From contig SCFE01000026.1 of the NCBI GenBank assembly GCA_004352715.1, forward strand, positions 582,822-646,821: a stretch of 64,000 nt of DNA. The letters are read 5' to 3'. The DNA is from Hofstenia miamia (Eukaryota > Xenacoelomorpha > Acoela). Position 1 is the stretch's first letter. The number at the start of each line of letters is the position of its first letter. Position numbers and translations under genes: made by a program. A model generated the notes under the pieces. It saw only the letters and a list, made by a program, of their open reading frames with translations, searched no databases and had not been told where the DNA came from. Shown here piece after piece: positions 14,101-24,850 of the stretch.

Positions 14101-17100
14101 ATGAAGATATCTAAACTCTGAAGGCTCCCCGCTACTAGATACGATAGCGTATTCTCCTTTTTCCGTTTTGCAACTGTTTCCTGTCTCCGTCCAAATTGAG
14201 CGTGCTGTTGTTTCGACCTTGATTACCTGAATGTTAGGAGAGGAACTATTTGAAAAAAAAATTTTTCCATGAAAAAATAGTGAAACTTTTTGAGTACTTC
14301 AGTCACCTATTCGGATTCACAAAACTTTGCTACTTACACAGATTTACAGATTTTGTTTTATTTATGACATTCTGACAGTTAAATCATGAAATTTTAGACT
14401 GTTTCCATACGATTTTTAAGTTATACACAAAAATATTGTTACCTTGCTTGCAAAATTTGTGATAAACGTATTTCAAAAACTTCCAAAAATTTTCTTACAT
14501 GTTCCATTTTGAAATAGTTCATTATGCTTTCATAAAAATAAGTTTTCCAAGAAATTTAACGGGTAATTTTCCTAGATGGAGATAGCAGTGTTATAAAACA
14601 GTATTTTCAGACAGACAAGCTTGAAATGCAAGAAATTGAATTTTATTTCATCTTAGCTACTCTATTTACATATTAACTTAGGTACGCAACAAAACAATCC
14701 AACATATATCTCGCCACTTGGATCGGTACTTCAGCAGTCAGAGGGAATACCGGCATGGTTGCTGGCCTCACTGCAAACAGCTTATGTCCAAATTCCTCTG
14801 CTTTGTATGCAACAGACGTCATGGCAATTACCTTGGAGTATTTTATCTCTTCTCCAAGATCCTCTACATTATCAATGCCCTCGCCCAACTAGTAGCACTC
14901 AATGAATTTCTGGGAGATCGCTATCATATGTATGGTGTACGAGCTTTACTTGATATGCTCAAGGTAACAATGCTCAAAATGAACTTTAGACAATAGAATG
15001 AAAATTTCATGCAAGTGAATTGACATAATAGAACATTTAAGTGACTTCGCTACGTTGAATACCACTTGAAAATTCATTATTGATATTAAAAAATTTTCAA
15101 AATTTTCAAAATTCTTTAGTTTATTATCACAATACATGCATATGGAAGCGACTTGAATATGGCCGCTATCACTGGTATTCCAATTGCTTGGCTAGCATAT
15201 ATATATATATATATATATTTTAGTGTAAAAAAAGTTTAAAATCTTAAAACTGGGAGTCTAAGAAGAACGGTTTTGATATAGACCTCGCACATGTGCATGG
15301 GCCTAGGATCCAGGTGGTATTTGGAGCACATTAATTATAGTGCACAAGTAACACCTCAAGAATGTCATTTTAATAAATTGAAAATTAGAAACAAAGTGGT
15401 AAGACCAACTGAAAGATCGAAGCTTTAAGACAAATGGACAAATGTGGTTGTTTCATTTCATATAGTCAATACTTTGAAAGAGGTTGAATATATATATATA
15501 NNNNNNNNNNNNNNNNNNNNNNNNNNNNNNNNNNNNNNNNNNNNNNNNNNNNNNNNNNNNNNNNNNNNNNNNNNNNNNNNNNNNNNNNNNNNNNNNNNNN
15601 NNNNNNNNNNNNNNNNNNNNNNNNNNNNNNNNNNNNNNNNNNNNNNNNNNNNNNNNNNNNNNNNNNNNNNNNNNNNNNNNNNNNNNNNNNNNNNNNNNNN
15701 NNNNNNNNNNNNNNNNNNNNNNNNNNNNNNNNNNNNNNNNNNNNNNNNNNNNNNNNNNNNNNNNNNNNNNNNNNNNNNNNNNNNNNNNNNNNNNNNNNNN
15801 NNNNNNNNNNNNNNNNNNNNNNNNNNNNNNNNNNNNNNNNNNNNNNNNNNNNNNNNNNNNNNNNNNNNNNNNNNNNNNNNNNNNNNNNNNNNNNNNNNNN
15901 NNNNNNNNNNNNNNNNNNNNNNNNNNNNNNNNNNNNNNNNNNNNNNNNNNNNNNNNNNNNNNNNNNNNNNNNNNNNNNNNNNNNNNNNNNNNNNNNNNNN
16001 NNNNNNNNNNNNNNNNNNNNNNNNNNNNNNNNNNNNNNNNNNNNNNNNNNNNNNNNNNNNNNNNNNNNNNNNNNNNNNNNNNNNNNNNNNNNNNNNNNNN
16101 NNNNNNNNNNNNNNNNNNNNNNNNNNNNNNNNNATATATATATTCAACCTCTTTCAAAGTATTGACTATATGAAATGAAACAACCACATTTGTCCATTTG
16201 TTTCAAAACTTCGATCTTTCAGTTGGTCTTACCACTTTGTTTCTAATCTTCAATTGATTGAAATGACATTCTTGAGGTGTTACTTGTGCACTATAATTAA
16301 TGTGCTCCATTCATTGGACAGCATTCTTCTTGTTGAACTAGCCCATCTATGCGCAAGTTTATTTTTGTCACAGTCAAATACCACCTGGACCCTAGGTCCA
16401 TGTACATGTGCGTTGTCTATATCAAAACCGTTCTTAGATTCCCAGTTTTAAGATTTTAAACTTTTTGGCACTAAAAAATTGTCGGAAATCATGAAAATCT
16501 TAGGGCTATGATTGGCGAACAACTCGAAGATTTCCACGTGTGACGATGTGCGATTTCCAAGTGCGAGTGATGGGACCTCATTTGCACAAGCACACTGTTC
16601 AATGTGTCTTAAGCATAAATCTCTTCAACGAGATGATTTTTTTTCTTATTTGGTGGTGGCTTGTTGTCGTCAGCGTTTTCACGGTCATAAATTTCATGGA
16701 ATGGTCCCTGAAGTTGGTTTTCCGGGTTGATCGCGTCGCATATATCAAAAAACATCTAAAGTTTATGGACCGCTATGACAGCAGTGAGCACAGAAAACTC
16801 CTTTCCATCTTCGTCTACCACTATCTTAAGGTACTCTTTTTCAGATAACAGTAAAGGTTCTCTAATTTTGAAAAGTTTTACATAGGATCTTTAGTCCTCA
16901 TATATTATATCAAAAAATATGCCTCCTTATATCTAAGGCGCCTTATTCGTCTGTGTACCAAACAAAGTTTTTCTGTGGCCACATTCCCCACCCAAGAATA
17001 GGTTCTGTATCCCAGTTTTATATTTTATCTGCTCCTCTGATGCACATAGGCCGATTAACATGTTTTTGTATGTACAATGCCAAAGTTTATATATCAACAA

Positions 17101-17913
17101 TTTTTGATAAGACATCTTTTTACATCGAGGAGGGCAATGCTTTAACAAAAAGGTTCAAGTGTAGCAGCTCCTTACACATGAATAAAGCTACAGTCCAATT
17201 CTGCAATATTATTAACATATTTATGGCCTGTATTTTACGTTTGATTTAAAAGCTTAATTCAATTAATTAATAAGAAGGGTCATTGTTTCCATAAAGCGAA
17301 TTAAAGAGCCTTAACCCCCCCCCCNNNNNNNNNNNNNNNNNNNNNNNNNNNNNNNNNNNNNNNNNNNNNNNNNNNNCCCCCCCCCCAAATAAATTGGAAA
17401 AAAAGAAGTCGTGACATTGCAGAAAATATATACAAATTGACGAAAAAGGAGAGCCCCTTTTAGCCAATCTAAAGTGTCTATAATCCAAAAATTTTTCGGT
17501 CCATCGGCCCCAACCATCGTGGGGCCTCCTTAGATACTAAATATGTGGACCCCCCTAACAAATGTTTCGTGTCTACGGCACTGTTCCCTCAGCCAGCTTA
17601 AAAATAGTTGATGTGACTTTAAGTTCAACACAACAAATGATGTTAGTTCTTTCTAATCTTATTTGCGATTTAGGCAGATGGCGTATTTTTGATACGTTTA
17701 CTAGCCAAAAACACTAATACGTTAATGACGTCAGAGCTCGTAGCTCAATTGTGGGACGATTACAGAGACAAGCACTTCGATTACAAGAAAGGCACTGGAA
17801 CGTTCCCTCCCGGTCACAAGCCTCCATTTTCTGAGCAGTCAACGGGGTTGCGTAAACGAATAAATGATTTCAACAACACAAACCCACACAATCTTGAAGT
17901 AAGTGCTAGATAG
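6706..17913 (+). CDS. Innexin gap-junction subunit, whole gene (6 coding exons)
   Basis: Innexins form hexameric or octameric hemichannels in the plasma membrane that dock as gap junctions. Coding exons 6706-6825, 9558-9644, 13490-13729, 14682-14963, 16504-16830 and 17674-17913 all join in phase 0 into about 431 residues, a usual innexin length. Visible family marks in order: DFVDRMNHRYT before membrane segment 1; TKQYVGEPINCW in extracellular loop 1; the second loop-1 cysteine in ICWVSNTYY; the signature YYQWVP opening membrane segment 2; NYLGVFYLFSKILY in segment 3; FPRVTMCDF and HTVQCVL supplying the two loop-2 cysteines; a tryptophan-rich segment 4; and ADGVFLIRLLA in the cytoplasmic tail. 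Introns are about 2.7, 3.8, 1.0, 1.5 and 0.8 kb and carry repeats. The family is certain; the paralogue and the 5' UTR exons are not determined. Confidence 0.93.
6821..7471 (+). repeat. Perfect 31-copy 21-bp array that repeats the innexin 5' splice donor
   Basis: I counted 31 units of 21 bp with no substitution or length change seen. Each unit contains ATACTTGTAAGTAT, an inverted repeat (ATACTT/AAGTAT around GT), followed by CTAGTAA. Unit 1 straddles the coding exon 1/intron 1 boundary at 6825/6826, so every unit carries a copy of the exon's last bases plus the donor GTAAGTAT. If a later donor were used, the frame would read ATA CTT GTA AGT ATC TAG, a stop within unit 1. Only the first donor is therefore productive. 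Confidence 0.97.
8886..9121. other. Assembly gap in a TA tract (innexin intron 1)
   Basis: A run of N flanked on both sides by TA dinucleotides. It probably marks a collapsed TA microsatellite. Confidence 0.95.
9130..9434. mobile_element. Miniature element with ACTCG-word ends
   Basis: The left end has GAACTCGAACTCGACTCG; the right end has the inverse (GACTCGAACTCGCGAG). The interior is ordinary AT-rich DNA. This fits a non-autonomous DNA transposon with inverted ends. Target duplication cannot be read because both flanks are TA runs, one next to a gap, and there is a single N at 9432. Confidence 0.55.
9558..9644 (+). CDS. Innexin coding exon 2 (extracellular loop 1)
   Basis: The exon has 29 codons between a TTTTTAG acceptor and a CAG/GTAATT donor, phase 0 on both sides. 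It encodes STKQYVGEPINCW, the most conserved stretch of innexin extracellular loop 1, with the first structural cysteine, then an acidic-aromatic run ending in VEYANQ. It joins the previous exon as FAIL-ASTKQYVG, as in other innexins. It lies just downstream of an ACTCG-word repeat element and a TA tract. Confidence 0.92.
10022..10325. mobile_element. hAT-like miniature element, GAGCC-word family, copy 1 (cut by gap)
   Basis: It starts CAGACATGTCAACGAGCCG, followed by iterated CGGCT words, and matches the complete copy at 28677-29058 through most of its interior. The right end is lost in the N run 10326-10461. Confidence 0.75.
10326..10461. other. Assembly gap
   Basis: An N run inside the GAGCC-word element of innexin intron 2, followed by a TA tract. 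Confidence 0.95.
10775..11160 (+). pseudogene. 3' end of a CR1/L2-type non-LTR retrotransposon
   Basis: The + strand reads FERIQKRVAKYLFHH then LSYHEALTERRIFQ, the usual C-terminal region after the reverse transcriptase in CR1/L2/Jockey-type elements. A stop follows, with frame breaks. The AT-rich tail contains AATAAA and runs directly into a TC microsatellite, as a short-repeat 3' tail would. It is a 5'-truncated remnant in innexin intron 2. Confidence 0.6.
11161..11556. repeat. TC microsatellite with a 20-N gap and duplicated flanks
   Basis: The TC tract 11161-11244 is followed by a short unique stretch and N (11260-11279). The same sequence as at about 11080 (ATGTAAATATATAATG...) then begins again, with a longer TC tract (about 11353-11540) and the same closing unique stretch CATGGTTATAGTTGGC. 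This is best read as two unmerged versions of one locus differing in repeat length. Confidence 0.85.
13490..13729 (+). CDS. Innexin coding exon 3 (loop 1 end, TM2)
   Basis: Eighty codons follow a TTTCTAG acceptor. The exon begins ICWVSNTYYLPLDVP, which carries the second loop-1 cysteine, and continues to YYQWVPIALAAQAMFFYIPRK, the family signature proline motif and membrane segment 2. The cytoplasmic loop then starts. Two donors are possible at the 3' end: GCT/GTAAGC at 13717 and GAG/GTAGGC at 13730. The second keeps phase 0 with the next exon and gives a sensible cytoplasmic loop, so I used it. Confidence 0.9.
14682..14963 (+). CDS. Innexin coding exon 4 (cytoplasmic loop, TM3)
   Basis: Ninety-four codons lie between TTAACTTAG and AAG/GTAACA. 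The first part is a basic cytoplasmic loop (VRNKTIQHISRHLDRYF). The second part is GNYLGVFYLFSKILYIINA leading to NEFLGDRYHMYG, the classic innexin membrane segment 3 and the start of extracellular loop 2. The exon is phase 0 on both sides. Confidence 0.93.
15219..16475. mobile_element. Long palindromic element with a gap in the middle (innexin intron 4)
   Basis: The left arm (about 15219-15500) and the right arm (about 16134-16475) are inverted copies over more than 250 bp. The ends read TTTAGTGTAAAA on the left and, inverted, TTTAGTGCCAAA on the right. The right arm has about 75 bp more between the conserved blocks, so the arms have diverged. The interior is lost in N (15501-16133) flanked by TA. 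It fits a foldback or long-TIR DNA transposon. Confidence 0.75.
15501..16133. other. Assembly gap at the centre of the palindrome
   Basis: An N run flanked by TA tracts and inverted arms. The missing sequence could be a hairpin centre or the body of a transposon. Confidence 0.95.
16504..16830 (+). CDS. Innexin coding exon 5 (loop 2, TM4)
   Basis: The exon has 109 codons and starts right after TTAG at 16503. It opens with GYDWRTTRRFPRVTMCDF and then HTVQCVLSINLFNE; the two cysteines are the conserved loop-2 pair. Membrane segment 4 follows (IFFLIWWWLVVVSVFTVINF), then a charged cytoplasmic stretch ending YHYLK at donor AAG/GTACTC. It is immediately preceded by the palindromic element of intron 4, which ends about 30 nt before the acceptor. 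Confidence 0.93.
17285..17585. mobile_element. Probable miniature element with poly-C arm and gap (innexin intron 5)
   Basis: The right end read on the minus strand is CAGTGCCGTAGACACGAAAC, then a run of Gs, the typical end of a hAT-type miniature element. The left arm is a poly-C run broken by N (17325-17376). The left boundary is not resolved. Confidence 0.45.
17674..17913 (+). CDS. Innexin coding exon 6 (C-terminal tail)
   Basis: The exon starts after GCGATTTAG with ADGVFLIRLLAKNTNT and LVAQLWDDY, the conserved start of the innexin cytoplasmic tail, and continues as a hydrophilic tail. Reading straight on, the frame stops at TAG 17911-17913 after NLEVSAR, giving about 431 residues in total. 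However, GAA/GTAAGT at 17898/17899 is a near-perfect donor just before that stop, so a further exon with another tail is possible. No clear continuation was found downstream. AATAAA signals occur at 18388 and 18401. Confidence 0.87.
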   Translation, partial: ADGVFLIRLLAKNTNTLMTSELVAQLWDDYRDKHFDYKKGTGTFPPGHKPPFSEQSTGLRKRINDFNNTNPHNLEVSAR

Positions 17914-17956
17914 TACTTTCGCATTGATGCTTATTATATGTCTTTACATTACATGT

Positions 17957-18276
17957 CAGGCGCGTACCTAGGGGGTCGTTGGGTGCGAACGACCCCCCTT
18001 TTTAGATGAAATGCCCTTTTTGGAATTAAAGTGTATTTGGAATTTAGTGTATTTTATATGGTAAACAAATACGGTAAACTTTTTTTGCTTATTCCACGTG
18101 CGTGGTGTTATAAAATTTTCATATTTTATATTATATGTATTACATTACTGAACCATGATTGTTAATATACACATCACTAGAAAAATAATTTTTTCATTTT
18201 TTGTAAAAAAAGAATAGAAATGCCCTTTTCAGAAAAATCCAACCCCCCACCTTATAAATTGCTAGGCACGCGCCTG
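17957..18276. mobile_element. hAT-like miniature element (CAGGCGCGTACCTAGG ends)
   Basis: The terminal inverted repeats are CAGGCGCGTACCTAG at the left and, inverted, CAGGCGCGTGCCTAG at the right. The interior is about 320 bp, AT-rich, with CCCCCC/GGGGG blocks next to the ends. The flanks share only a shifted CATGT, so the target duplication is not certain. It sits in the presumed 3' UTR of the innexin. Confidence 0.7.
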
Positions 18277-18387
18277 CATGTTGTAATGATCTTTGATCTA
18301 GTTAAACTCACTTTAGTTATATGAACCTAGTGTGTGTAGATTGCATTATTTTTAATTTTATGTGTATAAATCGGTCGTCTTGACAAG

Positions 18388-18406
18388 AATAAAACTGAGA
18401 AATAAA
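18388..18406 (+). promoter_or_regulatory. Possible polyadenylation signals of the innexin
   Basis: Two AATAAA hexamers (18388-18393 and 18401-18406) lie about 480 nt after the in-frame stop of the innexin and beyond a miniature transposon in the presumed 3' UTR. They are suggestive only; AATAAA is common in such AT-rich DNA. Confidence 0.35.
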
Positions 18407-20960
18407 ACTTGTAATTCCTTGATGTTGACCATCTTTCTCAACCCTGCGAAAATGTTGGCCAGATGAATTTATGGGTGTGTTTTTTCTTTAAAGATTGCTG
18501 CGAAACTAATAGAGAATTTGTAATTTTCAAACTTTTTCAAGTAAGTCCATTGATTTGATAAAGCTTGCCAATTGTTTTTGCTTTTTAAAATGTTCACTGT
18601 GAATTTTAGTCGTGTGCTGGTTGGTTGATAAGACAAAAATCCTCTGAGATCTTACCCGTCCCAAATGCACCGATTTTACCCCTCGAGATCAAAGGTTCGT
18701 TGTGCGAATGCGATTCTGATTTTCATGCATGATTCTATTTTAGCTAATTTCATAATTTCCAGGGTCTATTTAATTTTAACCGCTAGTTTGCAAATTGAAT
18801 TAACCCTTTGTTATTTCAAATTTACAAAAATTCACAAACCTTTATATTCTGTAAGCATCAGATGTTCACCAATATTTTACGCATTGGACAATGTTGAAAA
18901 AGCAAAATTCATATTGCCAACAAAAATTAAAAGTTTTGAGATGTTATTTTTTGTGCTGAATGTATCTATTTTTCTAGTATGGGCTTTTACCATAGCTTAT
19001 GATGTATGGCCAATACAAAAATTTCAAACTTTAAGAGATTGCATGCAATCATAAAACGTGTTTTAGCTGATTGAGAACTAGATGCTCATTCGCTTACAGA
19101 ACTGATCGCGATTATCAGAGACAGTCCAAGCTCTTGTAAATCTTTTATTTTGAATGCAAATCCTTTATATTTATTGATGCAATGTTTATAAAATTTATTC
19201 AAGTATATTGAAAAATTTGTAAAAATATTTTGTTTTGTTAGTTGAAATATATGTTTTTTCTAGCTCGGTATTCATGAATGTTTTGAAAAAGATGAACGTT
19301 ATATGATGAAGAATATTTGATAAAGATTGTATCAATTCTGAAATAAATATTCTAAGCAATATTTTATACAGCAACCGTTTGATACATAAAAGCATTGCAA
19401 GTTTGCTGGTTGAAACATAAATATTAAAATAATATTGAAAAAAACACGCATTGCATAGATTTTCATTAAGGTTATCTCCATAGAAATTCTTTCCAATATT
19501 TTTATTTTTACATCTAAATGAATGTAATTGCATTATTATGTAAATTTTTGGTTTACCAATAAGCAGAAATTTTGTGAAAGATATTCTACAAAAAAATTTG
19601 TGAAATCTCGAAAAAATAAGATCCTAGCCACAAAAAGAGTGTAACAAGTGCTGTTACTGGAAATTCATGTGGCAATAATGCTGATTAACACTATATAGAG
19701 ATTGATCTCAATGGCCTTAGTATCTTTAGAGACACAAACCAAATTTCAGTCATTATGTCTTAATCATTACATGGTAATTATGGTGTTCTTTGTGGTAGCA
19801 GCATGCACACTTCAATAGGTGATATACAAACCACCTACATTTCCAAAATAATAAATAGCGTACGTTTTTTATTTTATAGAAAACTTCATTTATTTTTTTC
19901 TTTAAATTTGAACCACTTATCATTAAGGTCTTTAAGTGGTGACAATTGTCTATCTGGAAATTATTAATTACGTTCCAAACTTATACCGTTGTTAAATTTT
20001 TTCGACTTAATTTATGATTATATACATCCTTTTTTCTGCCTTAGTTTTATCAATTGAGTATTTGGTTTTCATAACGCTAAAATATCTAGATATTTCATAA
20101 ATTTACTGAAAAAAACTTAACCCTTTAGCAAATCCCTAGTGGTTTTATTAAAATATAAAGTAAAAGATATGCTTCACAAATCCTTGAAGTTTTAGGGACT
20201 TCACGACGCTTCTTATTTCTTAATTTTACTGCAACTTATATATAGCAAGAGATTTAGGAATAGAAAACGACATAAGAAACATTTCGGAATAGCTTTATCC
20301 AATTTTTGTAAATTTTTTAATTATTTATAAACTTACCAAACAGCAAGACGTTGACAGGAGGAATTGGTTTTTGAGTTGGTTGGTAATTTCGCGTACCCTA
20401 AATTTCTGCTCACGTCACTATTCTCCAACAATTTTCAATTAGGGTCAAGGATCCAAAATATTGATGTCATTAGCCATACTTTATTTAGTCATGATTATTT
20501 GTTGTAAATAATTGCATTCATTCTACACAGCCATCTTAAAAGTAATTCACTCACATCAAAATCAGAAACCACAACATTCTCCAAATCGAAGGGCAATTGC
20601 ACAATTTCATATACCTGTACCATGGTCATAGAACCTCAATTTGCTGCTCTCAAATTATGCAAAAGAGCTTTGCCTGTCATGACTAAACAATAGCATCTAT
20701 TTAACAGGTTTCTGTATATATATACACAAAAAATATCAGGGAGCCACTAAAGCTATATTCTTATTGATTGTCAGTAAATAATACAATTTGCATCCCCATA
20801 TAATTTTGAACTACTTGTAAATCAGACCAAATGAAATTGCAAGTGATTGTATGCTAACAGCAGCCTAGTAGAAGCATGTGCTGTGAATAACTAACGCGTC
20901 ATAAAAAGTAACAATAAATTACCAATATTTTGTAGTTTTTTGGCAATCTTTAACTCTATC
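18407..20960. other. No gene seen
   Basis: AT-rich DNA. The longest frame (18665-19054, +) has no recognisable domain, biased composition and no splice context, so I treat it as chance. Confidence 0.6.
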
Positions 20961-21486
20961 TTACACGGGATTTTTTGTAGCCATTATTGATTAGGGGACT
21001 CATTCCCCCCCTAAAATCTCGGAAACAGTTCATCCGATCAAGCCTAAATTTGGTGTGGAGGCACCCGAACATGTCAGAAATAATTTGGAATAACCATTTT
21101 GCGTTACAATAAGTAATATGCAAACTATGCGCATATTAATTAGGCTATGCATCCAATTTTCACAATTTCTCATTATTGACACAAAATGTTTGAAATATTA
21201 CTAAATAGGAATCAAGAGAAAGGCTTATAATGCAAAAAAAAACATAGAAAACATTTAATTATAATTTTGCATTGAAATTTATGCATTTTTCATACAAAAT
21301 CTTTATTTTCGAAACTCGAAAAAAATGTCCGTTTTTCATAGACGTTTTTTTAAATCGGTATAACTTTGTAACCCCTAACGCATAAAGTTGCAGAACAAGT
21401 TAAAGAATAAATCGTAGAATGACCGTTTATTAAAAAAACTTTCTCTGATTTATATCTAAAAATATGGAGGGGATCAAATCCCCCCG

Positions 21487-21890
21487 TTAGAATAAGGTTA
21501 AGAGAAATGATTTGGCATCAAACTTTTTCTGTTGATCTCTTAGTGCGGAAGCCTGCAGTACATTCCTTTTGACTTTAGGCAATCGCCAAAAATTTTCAAT
21601 GAGATTCAAGTCAAGTGAAATGCAGGGCAATGGGCTAAGCACTCTAATTCCGTTCGCTGGCAGCCATGGTAACATGGGACGCCAATTCTGCATCCACTGT
21701 GTTACAGTAGTAGACTGTACAGTTGATGGTTGGAGCTTTACCGCGACTCTGCCCACAGATCCTTTCCCATATCATAATTAATGCTCAACGCTATACTGAT
21801 CGATAAGTGAAACGGCTATTGTGCATCCCTGATGGACGCGACACCGGATAATCTGATTCGTTTGCTTGGTTGTAAGTGGTCGCCTTCCTG
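21487..21890 (-). pseudogene. Degenerate Tc1/mariner transposase fragment
   Basis: The minus strand reads LPANGIRVLSPLP then SLDLNLIENFW, the conserved stretch around the third catalytic acid of Tc1-type DDE transposases (usual form SPDLNPIENxW). Upstream in the same orientation are only broken fragments with stops. No flanking terminal repeats could be defined, though G- and C-rich runs at about 21000 and 21475 may mark the ends of a nested element. Confidence 0.65.
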
Positions 21891-22714
21891 TTGAATTTCT
21901 TTGCTTATGGGAACATATAGCTAGATATTGGGTTATTCATCGGGTCACAACAGATTGAAATACAGCAATTTTAGCAGAAATACAGCTTGCGTGAGATTGC
22001 AAACTTTGCATGCAGCAATGTGTTCAGAAAATTCACTTGAAATAGGTGTGTTGCCAAACATCATCAAAAGCGCACGAGCCAATGCACTACCAGGAGCGCA
22101 GGTAGGATTTCTGACCAGGAGACCTCTTAGTCATGATTAAAACATTGAAAAAAGGCTGTAAAATGCATTTTACTATCTTAGTTTTAAAAGTTTCTTTAAT
22201 ATTTTGCTGAAAATTTTTTGATTTAACCTACCATAATCAATTTTAAAGACCTGACGAGGGACATTCCACCAAGCTTCTTTCCCTTGCGTACACCACTGTG
22301 CACTACCAGCACTGTTTTTAAATATGTTGATGCATCACACCATCTTGCTTTTATTTGATTTCCTGAGCTTAGGTGGTGTGCATATTATCACGCCTGCACA
22401 GAGTGCTCTGTGTGTGCAGTATACATGTTCAGCAATATTGATAGTTAACTGTACGGTCACGGCTATACATGTGCGGATACCGAATGTTTAAGTATTTTTT
22501 GATGTGACCAATGAATTAGGGGCCATGACTGTACTAGGAGTCATCTTGTAGAATATCCTCAAATGGAAAAATCGTTTAAACAATATAATCTATAAGTCGT
22601 CTATATGTATATATATATACCATATGAAAATGCTTTTGATATTTGAAGCTGTCAAACATTACATGAAATTTTGTGTCAACGACTTTGGAGGGCATCAACA
22701 GTAGTATTAATAAC

Positions 22715-23279
22715 TAGATCTCGACGCCGGTGGCAGCGAAGGCAGCGAACTCCATCGGCGTATACCACGTATGCTAAAAATGATTAAATTTGATTAAAAA
22801 ATTGACTGAATAGGCTTATACCGTATCATACAGGCCCACTCACCGAGTGCACATGCATGAAGCTACAGTTACGGTGTGTATATAGGCCTATATAAACCTA
22901 ACATTTTTGTGTATATCAATTTTTTCAGTCAGTCACGTCACTCTCATAACATTCTGTTATGAAAAGTCCTACTTAAATTAAATCACAATATGAACGTTGT
23001 ATGCTAAAAATGATTAAATTTGATTAAAAAATTGACTGAATAGGCTTATACCATATCATACACGCCCACTCACCGAGTGCACATGCATGAAGCTACAGTT
23101 ACGGTGTGTATATAGGCCTATATAAACCTAACATTTTTGTGTATATCAATTTTTTCAGTCAGTCACGTCACTCTCATAACATTCTGTTATGAAAAGTCCT
23201 ACTTAAGTTAAATCACAATATGAACGTTGTACGCCAATGGAAATCGGCGGCGTCTCCACCGGCGTGGCGTCGGCCTCTA
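22715..23279. mobile_element. hAT-like miniature element with perfect 8-bp target duplication and internal duplication
   Basis: The terminal repeats are TAGATCTCGACGCCGGTGG at the left and an inverted TAGAGGCCGACGCC at the right. The element is flanked by the exact 8-bp duplication TTAATAAC (22707-22714 and 23280-23287), the hAT signature. The interior is a 230-bp unit present twice in tandem (starting 22771 and 23001) with only a few differences. No coding capacity. Confidence 0.85.
22771..23230. repeat. Tandem duplication, 2 x 230 bp
   Basis: Two head-to-tail copies with period 230 bp, differing at about four sites. They lie wholly inside the miniature element 22715-23279. Confidence 0.93.
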
Positions 23280-23319
23280 TTAATAACCCTCTACGGAATA
23301 TTGTTCCTATTGGATGCAT

Positions 23320-23540
23320 TGGCGTAAGCAGGGGGGGGGCATTGTGAAATGTCCCCCGGTCAGGTTTCCAAATTCGATTTAGACTGAATAAATCAAAAAA
23401 ATTTTTGTAAAAAATTGAAAAATTTAAAATCTAGGATCGTGAAATGCATTTTTTAGGTTCTATTTTCTCAATATTTTCAAAAATTTTCGCATTGGGTAAT
23501 GATGACGATGTCCCCCCAATCCCCCCGTCCTGATTGGATG
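23320..23540. mobile_element. Miniature element, GTAAGCAGGGGGG type, copy 1
   Basis: The left end is TGGCGTAAGCAGGGGGGGGG and the right end has inverse CCCCCC runs (TCCCCCCAATCCCCCC). The interior matches the element at 58741-58937 (shared order of AATGTCC, TTTTCAAAAT-like and GTAAAAAATT-like blocks). Exact ends not defined. Confidence 0.5.
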
Positions 23541-24756
23541 AAACGTCGTCCATGAAATAATATATCCTCGGCGCCCCGTACGACGAGAAGGCCGAAGATC
23601 TTTGCCTTTGCAGAATCTCAATGCATATTTAATGTTCATTATTCATCGTAATTCAAATCAAATGTGTAGATATTGTTCAAAATCTGGGGAAATCACGTTG
23701 TTTTATATTTCTTACTATATCTAGAAATATTTCAGCACAAGACTAGAAAAGCACTCGGAGAGCGCAGACCTCGGCCCGGATCAGCACCAAAATTTAATGG
23801 ATTTTTCCTTGGGTAGAGGCGCATCTCTGGTGAAAATTTGAGGTCAATCCATTTATTACTTTTTCCGAAAAGTTGCTAACAGACAAACAACCAACGCTAC
23901 CAAAACCATAACCTCCTTGGGGGAGGTAATAACTAGAAAAGATGAAATCAATTATTATTGTGTAAAATATTAAGCGGGTGTCCACATCAATCAGCTTAAA
24001 TCCTGGAGACCTCTTGAAGATGCTCCTTAACCCAAGAATGCTATAAATTCTCGAAAAACTGGTCATTTTCCACTAAAACAGCTCTAATACATACATGTAC
24101 AAATAAAAGTTTTCATATTTCACTTAAATTCAGATGGTTTATGGTTAATCGTCATTGATTTATATTTGCTTAAAGTGTTAAGAGTTCTCTGTAATATGGT
24201 TGAAAGAATAAAGATCTTGAGATGTACATATAACTAAGTTATTTGACTGATGATTGTAGATATTTAATGAATTGTCAATGTTCTGTGCTCGGAAACCTTT
24301 TGCATAATTGCCTTTAAGTTTCTAATGAAAATGCATCGCCACAGGCTGAAAAAATGTGTATATAATTCTAATCATATTTTTGATATTGATTAAAAATTAA
24401 AGTTTGCTTCGTATAGCAGCAAAATATATTTGATAAGACCGCAATTTTTCAATTAACAAAAAAGTATAAATATAAACAAATAAGATAAATTCAAGTCAAA
24501 AAGGAAACAAAATTTCTGAAAACTATTTCAAAAAACGTAAGTATTTTCTAACTTGATGTCATTCCCAGTAATCTGTGGGGATCTGTAAAATAAATATTAA
24601 ATGATATGATTGTTTTGTTCAAGAACTCATTTATATGCAACAAAACTTTGCTTTTTAGTGTTCTAGGACTCTGCTGTTATTTTTGCTACTATTTTTCATC
24701 ATAATAAAAAAAATTTAATTGTTTTTTAATAAATATAACAACTCCGTAAAAATGTA
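23541..24756. other. No gene seen
   Basis: AT-rich DNA downstream of the multiplexin polyadenylation region. A GGGGGAGGTAATAACTAG-type tract near 23920 looks like repeat debris; nothing else is recognisable. Confidence 0.5.
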
Positions 24757-24762
24757 TTTATT
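24757..24762 (-). promoter_or_regulatory. Possible polyadenylation signal of the multiplexin
   Basis: AATAAA on the minus strand about 90 nt after the stop codon. Confidence 0.45.
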
Positions 24763-24850
24763 CGTCAAAAACTATGAAATTCTTTGTCTAAACTACAAAC
24801 TATGATATGTAAAAATGATTTTCTAATGTTCAGTTTAACAAATTTACATT

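Noticed and set aside
18665-19054. 129-residue plus-strand frame
   Set aside because: Biased composition, no domain, no splice context; chance in AT-rich DNA.
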